DNA of 64,000 bases from the NCBI GenBank assembly GCA_964587885.1, contig CAZPME010000007.1, positions 15,892-79,891 of the forward strand. The letters run 5' to 3'. The notes beneath the pieces were generated by a model. That model made no database searches. It was not told the origin of the DNA and worked only from the letters and a program-made list of their open reading frames with translations. The translations under genes were made by a program, and so were the position numbers. Below are positions 24,449 to 34,130 of this stretch, in pieces. This DNA is from UBA60 sp964587885. Its GTDB lineage: Archaea; Thermoplasmatota; Poseidoniia; Poseidoniales; Poseidoniaceae. Every line of letters begins with the position of its first letter. Within the stretch, counting starts at the first letter, position 1.

Positions 24449-25660
24449 TTCATCTAATGGCATTGATTTCGGTGCTTGAGGAGGAGTTATTGCTCCATCT
24501 TCTGCCTTACTTTTTAGTTTTTGAACAAAGGAAAAATCTAGTTGCTCACGTGGACTGATTTCTGACCCGTCACTTGACTCAGAACGGACAATATACTCCG
24601 ACATTGAGGATGAAACGTGCAATTCAAGCCTACCGCCATGGCGAGTATAGGTATATGATAACGGATTTAGAAGTTCAACTACCTGTGTGGCGAATACTCT
24701 ACGAGTCCTTTTCCCTCTGCGGCGAGAAAAGCCAATTTCAACACCAAGGCCGACAACAGCAACTGCAAAGAGAACAAATAACGCAGTTAATGCAAAGACA
24801 ATAGGGTCACCAGAATCAGTTCGTGATTCCTGCATTAAATCTCGCCACAGTAAGAATACCAGTCCAGCACCAATTAACGGTTCAATAAAGGCTTGAACCC
24901 ATTTATCGACCGGCAATAATCTGCTCCCAGCAGGGTCAGCAAATACCAATTCTGCATCTATTGCATTAGAAACCACCTCAATAATTGACAACAGGGCAAG
25001 ATAAAGTAGTCCTGAGAAAAATAACTCTAGCCAAATTGACTCTGTAGCAAATGACCAATGAACCATCAGCCAAGCAAACATTCCCAAAAAGGATGCTCTT
25101 GGAATTCTATGAAAGGACACTACCGCCTCACGCAAATTCGAATGAGAGCGATGTGGTTGAGGAATATGAATGATCTGCCATTTTGTGCGAGATTGCAGGA
25201 ATAGTAAACCTTTGATTAGCAACTTTCTTTCTATCAGCAACCAATCGAGAAGAAGCAATATTGGTATTGCCATCAGTATCATTGGTATTGCCAACAAGAT
25301 TGCCAATGGACTTACAATTAGGGCAGGTAAGAGTAGAAAGTGCGGGAGTGAAAGTGGGTATAGTACATCGGTTTCAATCAAACGTGCTTTATCGGGTTCA
25401 ATATGCAAGCGCCTGCGCTCATCATCAAGGCTGGTACGGAATTGTTCAAGTGAATAGCCACTGTCTAGAACTTGCTTCACGGCCTTGCGGTAGTCGTTAT
25501 GTTCAATCTTTCCACCAGTGTATATTCGCCAAGCAATTCGGGCTGGAATTGCCATCACCAATGGAATACACAGTAATCCAACAGCCCACAATAAGGCTCC
25601 ATAATCGGTCTCAGCCACAATGTTGCGTAGGGTAATCTGCGTATAGCAACACCTATTCAC
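24437..25660 (-). CDS. Multi-pass membrane protein of unknown function, 407 aa
   Basis: Not recognised. Hydrophobic segments: ALLWAVGLLCIPLVMAIPARIAW (about 22-45), a strong double span at about 118-150, ASFLGMFAWLMVHW and LELFFSGLLYLALLSIIEVV (about 190-240), then WVQAFIEPLIGAGLVFLLW and VFALTALFVLFAVAVVGLG (about 265-310). The C-terminal about 90 residues are soluble. Between the first two spans is a cytosolic helical part with a coiled, basic character. The start is a GTG at 25660; a later GTG (VAETDYG) is possible. No transport motif is visible. Confidence 0.75.
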   Translation of the reverse strand: MNRCCYTQITLRNIVAETDYGALLWAVGLLCIPLVMAIPARIAWRIYTGGKIEHNDYRKAVKQVLDSGYSLEQFRTSLDDERRRLHIEPDKARLIETDVLYPLSLPHFLLLPALIVSPLAILLAIPMILMAIPILLLLDWLLIERKLLIKGLLFLQSRTKWQIIHIPQPHRSHSNLREAVVSFHRIPRASFLGMFAWLMVHWSFATESIWLELFFSGLLYLALLSIIEVVSNAIDAELVFADPAGSRLLPVDKWVQAFIEPLIGAGLVFLLWRDLMQESRTDSGDPIVFALTALFVLFAVAVVGLGVEIGFSRRRGKRTRRVFATQVVELLNPLSYTYTRHGGRLELHVSSSMSEYIVRSESSDGSEISPREQLDFSFVQKLKSKAEDGAITPPQAPKSMPLDELSK

Positions 25661-25718
25661 CCATATGAAGAAGTAAGCGTTAGAGAACCTTCATGGTTCA
25701 CTCGATTGTCGAAGTAAC

Positions 25719-26717
25719 ATGGCGCGAATTGCTGTCACCGATGGCATGGCTGAGGCAGCACAAAAGAATCTGTTTGAAATGGGTCACGAATTAGTTGTTG
25801 CCCCAATTTCACCTGCTGAACTTCTATCCGGAGCCTTGCGAGAATTTGACGCAGTGATAATTCGTTCAAGCACAATAATCACGGAGCAGGTAATCCTAGC
25901 GTCACTCAAAGACGATGGTGGTTTACGGGTAATAGGTAGGGCTGGAGTCGGCGTTGATAATATCGACATTGATGCCGCTACTGAACAAGGAATTATGGTA
26001 GTAAATGCACCACGCGCCAGCACTCAAAGCGTAGTTGAATTAACCATTGGGCATCTATTAGCAAGTATTCGCCATATCCCACGAGCACATGCTGGATTAA
26101 AGTCTGGGCGTTGGGAGAAAAAGATTCTTGGTGGTAGTGAATTATCTGGTAAGGCAATCGGATTTATTGGATTTGGTCGCATCGCCCAAGGTGTCGGCAA
26201 AGTCGCCCAAGCACTTGGTATGGAATTGCATGCATACGACCCCTATCTGCCGCCTAAAATTGCCCGTGACCTGAATTGCCGATTACACACCAAAGTTGAC
26301 GACGTATTCAGAATGTGCACCCACATTAGCGTCCACTGTAATCTCACTGATGAGACTCACCATTTAGTAAATTCAGAGCGCATTGCGTTGATGCCATCGA
26401 AGTCACCCGATGGGATTCATTGTGGCAATCATATCGTTAATTGTGCACGAGGTGGAATTGTTGACGAAGATGCAGTTCTAAAGGGCTTAGAAAGCGGGAT
26501 TTTAGCCAGTGTTGCTCTGGATGTCTTTGAGATAGAGCCGGTTACTGAGGATAATGCGTTATTAGGACACCCGAATTTTCATGGCACACCACATATTGGT
26601 GCAGCAACCAAAGAAGCCCAGCACCGTGTGGGTATAGATATCGGCGAGGCTGTAGATTCGGCGCTTGGTAAAAAAACCTGTAAGGCATTAGTCAATCGTA
26701 CTGTACAACCACGCTGA
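25719..26717 (+). CDS. serA: D-3-phosphoglycerate dehydrogenase
   Basis: NAD-dependent oxidoreductase of serine synthesis. AGVGVDNIDIDAATEQGIMVVNAP is the family segment, GFIGFGRIAQGVGKVAQALGMELHAYDPY the Rossmann dinucleotide loop, and CARGGIVDEDAV, VALDVFEIEP and GTPHIGAATKEAQ carry the catalytic Arg, Glu and His. At 332 aa it has no ACT or intervening domain, the short form. Other D-2-hydroxyacid dehydrogenases share the fold, but the order and motifs suit SerA best. GlyA lies elsewhere in the window. Confidence 0.88.
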   Translation: MARIAVTDGMAEAAQKNLFEMGHELVVAPISPAELLSGALREFDAVIIRSSTIITEQVILASLKDDGGLRVIGRAGVGVDNIDIDAATEQGIMVVNAPRASTQSVVELTIGHLLASIRHIPRAHAGLKSGRWEKKILGGSELSGKAIGFIGFGRIAQGVGKVAQALGMELHAYDPYLPPKIARDLNCRLHTKVDDVFRMCTHISVHCNLTDETHHLVNSERIALMPSKSPDGIHCGNHIVNCARGGIVDEDAVLKGLESGILASVALDVFEIEPVTEDNALLGHPNFHGTPHIGAATKEAQHRVGIDIGEAVDSALGKKTCKALVNRTVQPR

Positions 26718-26763
26718 ATAATCACCTCACATATTGAAAGACTATCGGCACTGTTCATTGCCC

Positions 26764-27897
26764 ATGGAAAATAATGAGGAGCCAGTGGGTGGGCGTATTC
26801 TCATTCACTGTGATCTTGATGCGTTTTTCGCGGCTGTGGAAACCTTGCATCATGACCTCGATCCAGAAGTTCCGTTAATCATTGGGTCAGACCCCAAAGG
26901 TGGTAATGGCCGTGGCATCGTATCAACCTGTAATTATGCAGCTCGAAAATACGGCATTCATTCGGCAATGCCGATTACTGAGGCGTGGCGTAGGTGTCCG
27001 GGTAAGCCGGTCGGACAGGGGCTGTATATGCAGAGTACGCGCGGCCTTTATCGTCGTGCTAGTCGCCGAGTCATGCGTATATTACGAACCGAGTCTGATC
27101 GCTTTGAGCAATCCTCAATTGATGAAGCATATCTAGACGTTACCGAAAGAGTGGGCGGAGATTGGGATGTTGCATTACACTTAGCCAACAAATTGCAGAA
27201 AGAGATTCTTGAAAGCGTAGGTCTTTCGGCTTCTTTTGGGATTGGCCCAACTAGAATTTTAGCTAAAATGGCCGGGGAAGAAAATAAGCCTAAGGGGATT
27301 TTCCGAATACTGCCCCAAGACATTCTACAATTCTTTGAGGGGCGCCCACCCCGCCAAGTTCCAGGCATTGGCCCCAAATCAGCCACAATGTTGGCTGAAT
27401 GGGGTATTGAGGGCATGGATGAAGCACATGCTATGGGGCATTTAGGCCTACAAAGATTTGCTTCAGAAAGATTTGCAAATTGGTTAATGCGTGTCCTGGA
27501 AGGTGAAACTTCTGATGAAGTTAGCACTTTACGGAGTCGCAAATCTGTCAGCAAGGAACATACCTTCCAAGCCGATCAAGTAGATGCCGAGATTGTACTA
27601 GCAAGGCTCGATAATTTGATCACTGACGTACTTTTTCGCTTGAAAGATCTTGATGTAGCGGGCCGTTTAGCTGAAGTGAAAATTCGCTACAAGGGTTTTG
27701 AAACCCATACTCACGGACGTTCAATTCCAGTCGCTATGGATGATGAAGGGGTGTTTCATAGGCTCGGACATGACCTCTTTGCTCACCACTTAGAATATGA
27801 CCGCCCTGTTCGCCTAATAGGATTCAGGATAGGACAACTTGAAGAGCCACCTAACCGTCAGGCAACCCTGGGAAATTTTTCCAATGAATTACTCTAA
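26764..27897 (+). CDS. dinB: DNA polymerase IV (Y family)
   Basis: Error-prone polymerase for damaged templates. HCDLDAFFAAVE is the first metal-binding motif and SSIDEAYLDV the second, with catalytic Asp and Asp-Glu. Nearby are GRGIVSTCNYAARKYGIHSAMP, the nucleotide-gating segment, and the helix-hairpin-helix VPGIGPKSATMLAEWGI. The little finger domain follows (VSKEHTFQADQ). Length 377 aa is usual. The ATG at 26764 is preferred over a TTG at 26734. Its end overlaps the end of valS by 9 bp. Confidence 0.95.
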   Translation: MENNEEPVGGRILIHCDLDAFFAAVETLHHDLDPEVPLIIGSDPKGGNGRGIVSTCNYAARKYGIHSAMPITEAWRRCPGKPVGQGLYMQSTRGLYRRASRRVMRILRTESDRFEQSSIDEAYLDVTERVGGDWDVALHLANKLQKEILESVGLSASFGIGPTRILAKMAGEENKPKGIFRILPQDILQFFEGRPPRQVPGIGPKSATMLAEWGIEGMDEAHAMGHLGLQRFASERFANWLMRVLEGETSDEVSTLRSRKSVSKEHTFQADQVDAEIVLARLDNLITDVLFRLKDLDVAGRLAEVKIRYKGFETHTHGRSIPVAMDDEGVFHRLGHDLFAHHLEYDRPVRLIGFRIGQLEEPPNRQATLGNFSNELL

Positions 27898-30384
27898 TTT
27901 ATGCATATTTACCAATACCGTGGTGAATTCAGCAAGATTCGGGTCAATCTCAATTCCAGATATGGGCATGTTCAATGAAATCCCTGCATCTTTCTTGGAT
28001 TTCCAAGTTGAACTGTTGAAATCAACAATTCTCTGTGTTAGAGAGCACAGGCGTTCGCCCTCAGCACTTCCACTGATAAGGTCAGTAGACGGGGGCGGGG
28101 GAAATGAGCGAACATCGACCGAACTTATACCATAAAGTGATGAAGAAACGTGATGGGTGAAAAACGGACAAACTGGGCTAAAGGCAGACATCAAATCCCG
28201 TACGATTCGGTGCAGGGTCCATGTGGCAGATTGATCGCCATCATAAAGCCGAGATTTGGCCATTTCCATCCAATGACTCGGCATTATACCGGTGCCAAAA
28301 TTCTTCACCGCTTGAGTAGCAGAGTATATGTCGAAATCAGACCAAGCAGTATTTATTGTGTGCATTGTGGCTGAAAATTCAGCGAGAATCCATTTGTCCT
28401 CAATAGCAAGTTCATTTGGACAAGTGTCTAAATCAGCGGGGATTTCGAATAATGATGCGAAGCGAGCGACATTGTACAGCTTGGTAAGAACTCCAAAATA
28501 TTTCTTTTCAATCTCTTCTGGATTTATTTGGAAGTCGTCACCCACTTGAGCGTCACAAGCTTTCCACAAGCGAAAACATTCACTACCTATCTTATTGGCT
28601 CGTAATGATACAGTCTTGTCTGGGCCCTTCACTTTCCATGCACCCGTGCGACCACCGGCACCACATTCTAAGACAGAATCGGCATCAATACCATTACCCA
28701 AAGATTTACTCATTTTCCGACCCCATGGGTCCATCCCCAACCCATCAATCCATACATTCACGAAGCCAGGCTGATCAAGCAATAAGGCGCTTTTTAGCAA
28801 AGTATAGTACAGCCAAGTACGGACAATTTCCTTGCCCTGCGGCCGAATTCCGGTTGGAAATGCTTTTTCAAAAACCTCAGGCTGGTTGAGGTAACCACTG
28901 ACAAAAAGGTTAGAATTGGAAGAATCCATCCAAGTGTCAAACACCTTCTCCTCACCTATTGCATCTCCAAGTTCTAACGCCATTTCACCCCATGTTCCTA
29001 GTACTTGGCGAGATTCACGGTCAAGTACACGCGAATTTTCAGGCGGTGATTCACACCAGGGCCGAACATAAACTCCTTCGGGAGCTACGATAACTTTGGT
29101 TTGATCGGGTGAATACCATATGGGAATCTCAGTATGATACCATCGGCGGCGACTAATTGGCCAATCGATAGTAATATTTTCCATCCAATCGAGCAAGAAT
29201 TGACGATTACGAGGAGGTACGAAATTTATCTCTTCAATAAGTTCGCGCATCCTTTCTTGGACGTGGGTCTGGCGAACGTACCATTCCTTCAAAAGGATGA
29301 TTTCAACTGGATTCTTACCCCGTTCACTCACAGGAACTTCCTGCTCCCGTTCTACAAGGTTAACGACTAACCCAGCTTGATTGAGGAGTTCAATTGCCTT
29401 TTCCCTGGCCTCCTTCACCGACAGGCCTGCTAACGGACCGGCGATTTCAGTCATACAGCCATCAAGATTAATCGCTTGAAATGGGCTCAGCCCAAGTTCA
29501 CGAAAAACCGCGACATCGTTTTGATCGCCGAAAGAACAAACCATCAATACGCCACTGCCGAAATCGGATTTGACCGAGGGATGTGTTTGGATTTCAACAC
29601 TACTGCTGCGCCCTTGGGTCTGAATTGGCAAGTGGATCTGTTTTCCTACTAGTGCAGAATATCTTGTATCATCGGGATGAACAACAACAGTCCCACAAGC
29701 ACAAATTAGCTCAGGTCTTGTTGTTGAAATTATTACTTCATCACCATCCTCGGTCAGCCATTTGACATCGATTAACTGAGTTTTACGTTCTAATCGCTCA
29801 ACTTCAGCGTCAGCAATTGTCGTACCTTCTACTGGGTCGTAAATATTCGGACGTAAGTCCTCAATAATGTCACCACGTTCAAACAATTTAACGAAAATTG
29901 CTTGGGTGACTGCACGATAATCTGGAGAATCTGTAAGATACTCTTTGGAGAAGTCACATGATAAGCCCACTCTCGATGCAGTTTTTCGCATTGATGTAGT
30001 GAATTCTTCTATAGTGTCTTTACACAAGTCGATGAATTCTGCTCGGTCATAAGTTTTCATTTTACGCTGGGTTTTTTTCTCTACAGTAAATTCAATATTT
30101 ATTCCATTTCGGTCGACACCCCAAGGAAAGTACACTTCCTTTCCCAATAATCGCTGACTTCGTGCGATTACGTCAATCATACTGTATTGTGCTACCGCTC
30201 CAATGTGCCAAGTTCCACTCGGATAAGGAGGTGGTGTATCAATCACAAATACTTCTTTTCCGCTGTTTGGATTAAATCCATAACGGTCATCATAAATTGT
30301 TGAATCGGAATAATGTTGCTCTTGGATTCGCTTTTCCAGATCAATTGACCAGCGCTTATCAGGTAATTTCGGCTCAGGCATCAA
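27889..30384 (-). CDS. valS: Valyl-tRNA synthetase
   Basis: Class I aminoacyl-tRNA synthetase. The ATP motif is PPPYPSGTWHIGAVAQYS, with HIGA in place of HIGH as in archaeal ValRS. The PWGVDRNGINIEF segment binds valine, an editing CP1 domain lies between (STTRPELICACGTVVVHPDD), and KMSKSLGNGID is the second ATP motif. Helical anticodon-binding end follows. The length of 831 aa suits the archaeal type. The start could be either of two adjacent Met codons. Confidence 0.96.
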   Translation of the reverse strand: MMPEPKLPDKRWSIDLEKRIQEQHYSDSTIYDDRYGFNPNSGKEVFVIDTPPPYPSGTWHIGAVAQYSMIDVIARSQRLLGKEVYFPWGVDRNGINIEFTVEKKTQRKMKTYDRAEFIDLCKDTIEEFTTSMRKTASRVGLSCDFSKEYLTDSPDYRAVTQAIFVKLFERGDIIEDLRPNIYDPVEGTTIADAEVERLERKTQLIDVKWLTEDGDEVIISTTRPELICACGTVVVHPDDTRYSALVGKQIHLPIQTQGRSSSVEIQTHPSVKSDFGSGVLMVCSFGDQNDVAVFRELGLSPFQAINLDGCMTEIAGPLAGLSVKEAREKAIELLNQAGLVVNLVEREQEVPVSERGKNPVEIILLKEWYVRQTHVQERMRELIEEINFVPPRNRQFLLDWMENITIDWPISRRRWYHTEIPIWYSPDQTKVIVAPEGVYVRPWCESPPENSRVLDRESRQVLGTWGEMALELGDAIGEEKVFDTWMDSSNSNLFVSGYLNQPEVFEKAFPTGIRPQGKEIVRTWLYYTLLKSALLLDQPGFVNVWIDGLGMDPWGRKMSKSLGNGIDADSVLECGAGGRTGAWKVKGPDKTVSLRANKIGSECFRLWKACDAQVGDDFQINPEEIEKKYFGVLTKLYNVARFASLFEIPADLDTCPNELAIEDKWILAEFSATMHTINTAWSDFDIYSATQAVKNFGTGIMPSHWMEMAKSRLYDGDQSATWTLHRIVRDLMSAFSPVCPFFTHHVSSSLYGISSVDVRSFPPPPSTDLISGSAEGERLCSLTQRIVDFNSSTWKSKKDAGISLNMPISGIEIDPNLAEFTTVLVNMHKLE

Positions 30385-30566
30385 AATCCAACCAGCCCTC
30401 GTTTCGTAAACAGACGAGGTCCAAACCGCCGGTATGGCGTCTGCTCAAGAACCCACCGCTTATGCAGGCCATCCGCATTTGAGAATGACCGCCTAAAGAT
30501 GCATGCATCCTTCAATCGCACACTATGTGTTAAAGGAGATAAGCAGGCGCAACCTCAGCGAGGCAT

Positions 30567-33500
30567 ATGACAGAAGAAGGGGTGCCGCGAAAGCCAAGTT
30601 TTGGTGAGCGGATTAGTGACCTTTGGAAACACAGTCGTGAAAGAACTGCCGAAAAGCGAGCGAGGATGATTGCCTCTACGAAAGATTTCGACGTAATTGA
30701 TTTTTCCAAATCTGCCGCAAAAGGATTTGCCGATGCCCCTCAAGCCCTGCGCCGAGAATACAAACGCTCAGGTCCAACCGGAATAATTACTGCTTTCCCT
30801 TTGTTGACAGTATTACTTTGCGTTTGCATTACAATTTTCTTTGCATATCATAGTGGATTTATGGACAAGAGTTCTGAATCTAGCATGCCTTGGCAGATCA
30901 AGGATGAAAAATCATTGAATGTTAACGGGAGCCTCGACGTGTACTTGCCGAAAGGTGATCCTGTTGAACAAGCCATCAAAGAGGTGCAAGAAGATTGGTC
31001 GACCAATGTAATGATTATTTATGTCGAATCCGAATCACAAAATATTACTGATGAAATTATCCTGCATCAATTTGACAAAGTGGAAAAGGCGTTGAATCCA
31101 TATGTATCTAACCCAACCGATGATGTGATTTTTATTCTGTCACTTTCGACCGTTATGAAAGAAGTTAATTCATCAAGTGCGAGAGTAACTCAAGCGTTCA
31201 TTAAGGAATTGGGTGAGTTTGGTTGCCAAGGTGCTAATGATGATGACTGTACGACGCGAGAATTGGCAGCATCAATGAACGAATCTCTTGAAGATGCATA
31301 TCTATTGATGGGAGATTACAGCATTCCCTCGCAGACTACAATTGACCAAATTATCGACACAATGTATGATGATAATGGTGATGCCTCGCCGGGTTTGAAT
31401 AAATTGGCCCGAGATGTCGACAATGATTTGAAACTAGACCGAGCAGTAATTATTGTAGCAGTTAACGAATCAAAACCATCTCCGCAAATAATTTCCGAAG
31501 CCGAGGATATTATTTCCGGGATTGCTAGTGAAAGCAATTGGAATTGTGATTCTGAAGTAACCGATCCAAGCGACGAGGACTATTGTGATGGCGATGAATT
31601 AGGTATCAAGATGACCTTGACTGGACCAGTGCCGATTACAAATGCAGTTACCGAATTTTCATTCGCATTGTTTTGGAAGATTTTTCCAATCGCGGTAATA
31701 TTGGTTGCGGGGGGATTATTCTTTTTCCACTCAGATGTATTGCAAACCGGTTCATGGCGCCCGGTTCAGGGGCTAAAGGTGGTAATAATATCAGGACTTC
31801 CTACCTTATGTTCGGTATTCATCACACTGGGGGTGATTGGTTTCATTGATTATGAGGTGGCGATGACAATAATTATTGTCGGCCCAATTCTGCTAGCCCT
31901 TGGGGTATCATATGGATTACACATTACCAATCGTTACACAGAAGAAAGTGGTACTAAAAAGGAAAAAATGCGTTCATCAATCAGTTCTACGGGTAAAGCG
32001 GTATTCCTCTCTGCAGTAACAACAGTTATCGGTTTTATCTCACTTACATTCACTCCGATGGCACCAATTGCGAGTATAGGTTTTGCACTTTCAGGCGGAA
32101 TTGTAGTAGTTTACATCATGACGATGTTGATGGTGCCGAATTTGACTATACTACTGGACCTGCAAAAACCAAGCCATCCACCCCTAAAGGTGTTTGAGTA
32201 TGCAGCCCAAATACCACTGCGGTGGAATTCAGTAGTTTTGGCAATTTTCCTCGTTGGCATAATTGTTTCAGCCACTTGGGGGCAGCAAAATGTTGAGGAG
32301 AATATCGACCTACTCGGTATGGCTCCAGAAGGCGAAGAGCCGGTTGTAAAAATGAAGCAATATTCTCGTGAATTTGACGCAGGTCAAATCGGGATGATTC
32401 TAGTTGAAGGGTGCATGAAAGGGGAATCTCGTGATATCGAGGAGGATCCTGAATGCGCTGACCCTTACGGTAACTTGCTGGCAACATCAATATTGGAGAA
32501 AAATCTCAATACTGTGGAATTTACAACTGCTGTTAGCGTTGTGTTCTTGATGAAATCAGTCGGTGTTTCGGCCAATTTTTCAACTTCCGACCAATATGAA
32601 ATTCTTGAAGACATAATGGATCTCACTCCACTGCCGGAGGAAATGCGAGAATTGGCTGAATTAATGTTCAACCAATCCGCATCGGAAGATGCAACTTTTT
32701 GGAAGGTACTCGGAACTCTTGATAGTGGTTCTGAAGGTGGGAGGCAAACGCAAATCTTCCTGCTGAATGTCTTCTATGATAGTTTGACCGATGAGACCCG
32801 ATCGCTCTTCATCTCAGATGATTATCGTCGCAGCCTAATTTATGTTGATTTGCCATTCTTACCTGTGTCTCAAACCTCGGATTCGGTCATATATATCGAT
32901 GAATATGCTAGCCAAACCAATTATGACCGAGGTAATATCAAAGCCGGAAAACTCACAGGTGTTGCCGCTGTTGCAATTGCCGTCAATAGCCTAATTGTGG
33001 ATTCACAATGGTCATCTCTAGCATTTGCGATTATTCTTACTCTGATTACTTTAGGTATTGTGTTCCGAGATTTGCGATTTGCGATATGGACTACATCTCC
33101 AGTAATTGCTACAGTTGCTTTACAATGGTTGGTGATGGCTGAACGTGATGTTTCTCTTTCACTGGTTACTGTTATGATTGGCTCAATTCTAGTCGGTGTT
33201 GGAGTTGATTTCTCAATCCACATAGCTAACCGCATACGCGAATTAGGGGGTGGTCTTGAAGCGATACGGATTTCAACTGTTTCGACTGGGATGTCTTTAT
33301 TTGAAGCGGCAACTGTAACAACATTGGGATTGATAACTGCTTATTTGATTCCAATTCCCGAAATCAAGCCGTTCGTTACAGTAGTCATTATTCTGTTATG
33401 GATTGCCGCTGCCAGCGCTCTACTATTACTACCCGCAATTTTTGTAACTTTGGAAAAACTTGGTGTTGGGTCTACAGGTGGTTCTGATTCAATGAAACGT

Positions 33501-33599
33501 GCATTGGGACTCATTCAGGCACAGAGATCTGGTGATGCTGACATTGATGCGATTATGATTTCATCTTCAACTCGGAAAGACGATGCGGATGCATGGTAG
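30567..33599 (+). CDS. MMPL/RND superfamily transporter, 1010 aa
   Basis: Large exporter-type protein with two pseudo-symmetric halves. After about 75 basic cytosolic residues comes span 1 (PLLTVLLCVCITIFFAYHSGF), then an external domain of about 260 residues. A membrane block follows with GPILLALGVSYGLHITNRYTEE, and then span 7, a second external domain and a last membrane block with GSILVGVGVDFSIHIANRIRE. The two GVxxDxSIH-like motifs are the MMPL hallmark for proton-coupled movement of lipids or hydrophobic compounds. The substrate is not shown. GAGG lies just before the ATG. Confidence 0.92.
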   Translation: MTEEGVPRKPSFGERISDLWKHSRERTAEKRARMIASTKDFDVIDFSKSAAKGFADAPQALRREYKRSGPTGIITAFPLLTVLLCVCITIFFAYHSGFMDKSSESSMPWQIKDEKSLNVNGSLDVYLPKGDPVEQAIKEVQEDWSTNVMIIYVESESQNITDEIILHQFDKVEKALNPYVSNPTDDVIFILSLSTVMKEVNSSSARVTQAFIKELGEFGCQGANDDDCTTRELAASMNESLEDAYLLMGDYSIPSQTTIDQIIDTMYDDNGDASPGLNKLARDVDNDLKLDRAVIIVAVNESKPSPQIISEAEDIISGIASESNWNCDSEVTDPSDEDYCDGDELGIKMTLTGPVPITNAVTEFSFALFWKIFPIAVILVAGGLFFFHSDVLQTGSWRPVQGLKVVIISGLPTLCSVFITLGVIGFIDYEVAMTIIIVGPILLALGVSYGLHITNRYTEESGTKKEKMRSSISSTGKAVFLSAVTTVIGFISLTFTPMAPIASIGFALSGGIVVVYIMTMLMVPNLTILLDLQKPSHPPLKVFEYAAQIPLRWNSVVLAIFLVGIIVSATWGQQNVEENIDLLGMAPEGEEPVVKMKQYSREFDAGQIGMILVEGCMKGESRDIEEDPECADPYGNLLATSILEKNLNTVEFTTAVSVVFLMKSVGVSANFSTSDQYEILEDIMDLTPLPEEMRELAELMFNQSASEDATFWKVLGTLDSGSEGGRQTQIFLLNVFYDSLTDETRSLFISDDYRRSLIYVDLPFLPVSQTSDSVIYIDEYASQTNYDRGNIKAGKLTGVAAVAIAVNSLIVDSQWSSLAFAIILTLITLGIVFRDLRFAIWTTSPVIATVALQWLVMAERDVSLSLVTVMIGSILVGVGVDFSIHIANRIRELGGGLEAIRISTVSTGMSLFEAATVTTLGLITAYLIPIPEIKPFVTVVIILLWIAAASALLLLPAIFVTLEKLGVGSTGGSDSMKRALGLIQAQRSGDADIDAIMISSSTRKDDADAW

Positions 33600-33649
33600 T
33601 CAAATCGTCCAGCCGTCAGCCTCAAGTCCTTATCATCACTGAAGGTTAC

Positions 33650-34126
33650 ATGGCGAGTTACTGGCTGATGAAGAGCGAACCTGATGTCTATCCTTGGTCG
33701 CAACTGGTCGAAGACGGGGTGACTCATTGGGACGGAGTCCGTAACTATCAAGCACGTAACTTCATGCGTGATGCCATGAAAATCGATGATAAAGTGCTTT
33801 TTTATCATTCAAATTGTAAGCCACCACATGTTGCAGGCATTGCTAAAGTCGTTAAAGAGGGTTATCCAGACTACACATCTTGGGATGTTGAGAGTAAGTA
33901 TTTTGATGTCAAATCAAGCCCAGATAATCCTCGCTGGATGATGGTTGATATCGAACCAATAACTGCAATGGATGTGGTTTCATTACAGGATATGAAAGAG
34001 AATCCTGCCCTTGAAGGGATGCCACTATTGGCTCGCGGCCAACGACTTTCAGTTCAGCCGGTTGAATCAGCACAATTTGACATCGTTTGTCGGATGGGTG
34101 GCGTAGTACCGGAGTCGTTGGAGTGA
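33650..34126 (+). CDS. EVE-domain protein
   Basis: A 158-residue protein of the PUA-like EVE family (human THYN1 relatives), thought to read modified bases. MASYWLMKSEPDVYPWSQLVEDG, THWDGVRNYQARNFMRDAMKIDDKVLFYHSN and ADIAKVVKEGYPD-like positions are typical, with the base-binding Trp/Asn region in WDGVRNYQARN. The ATG at 33650 gives the usual family start; the frame is open 57 bp further, into the end of the transporter. It ends 4 bp before the aminotransferase. Confidence 0.92.
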   Translation: MASYWLMKSEPDVYPWSQLVEDGVTHWDGVRNYQARNFMRDAMKIDDKVLFYHSNCKPPHVAGIAKVVKEGYPDYTSWDVESKYFDVKSSPDNPRWMMVDIEPITAMDVVSLQDMKENPALEGMPLLARGQRLSVQPVESAQFDIVCRMGGVVPESLE

Positions 34127-34130
34127 TAAT

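Noticed and set aside
30397..30419. Hairpin CCTCGT/ACGAGG upstream of valS
   Set aside because: Only 6 bp with an 11-base loop. No T-box or riboswitch elements are visible, so it is not supported as a regulator.
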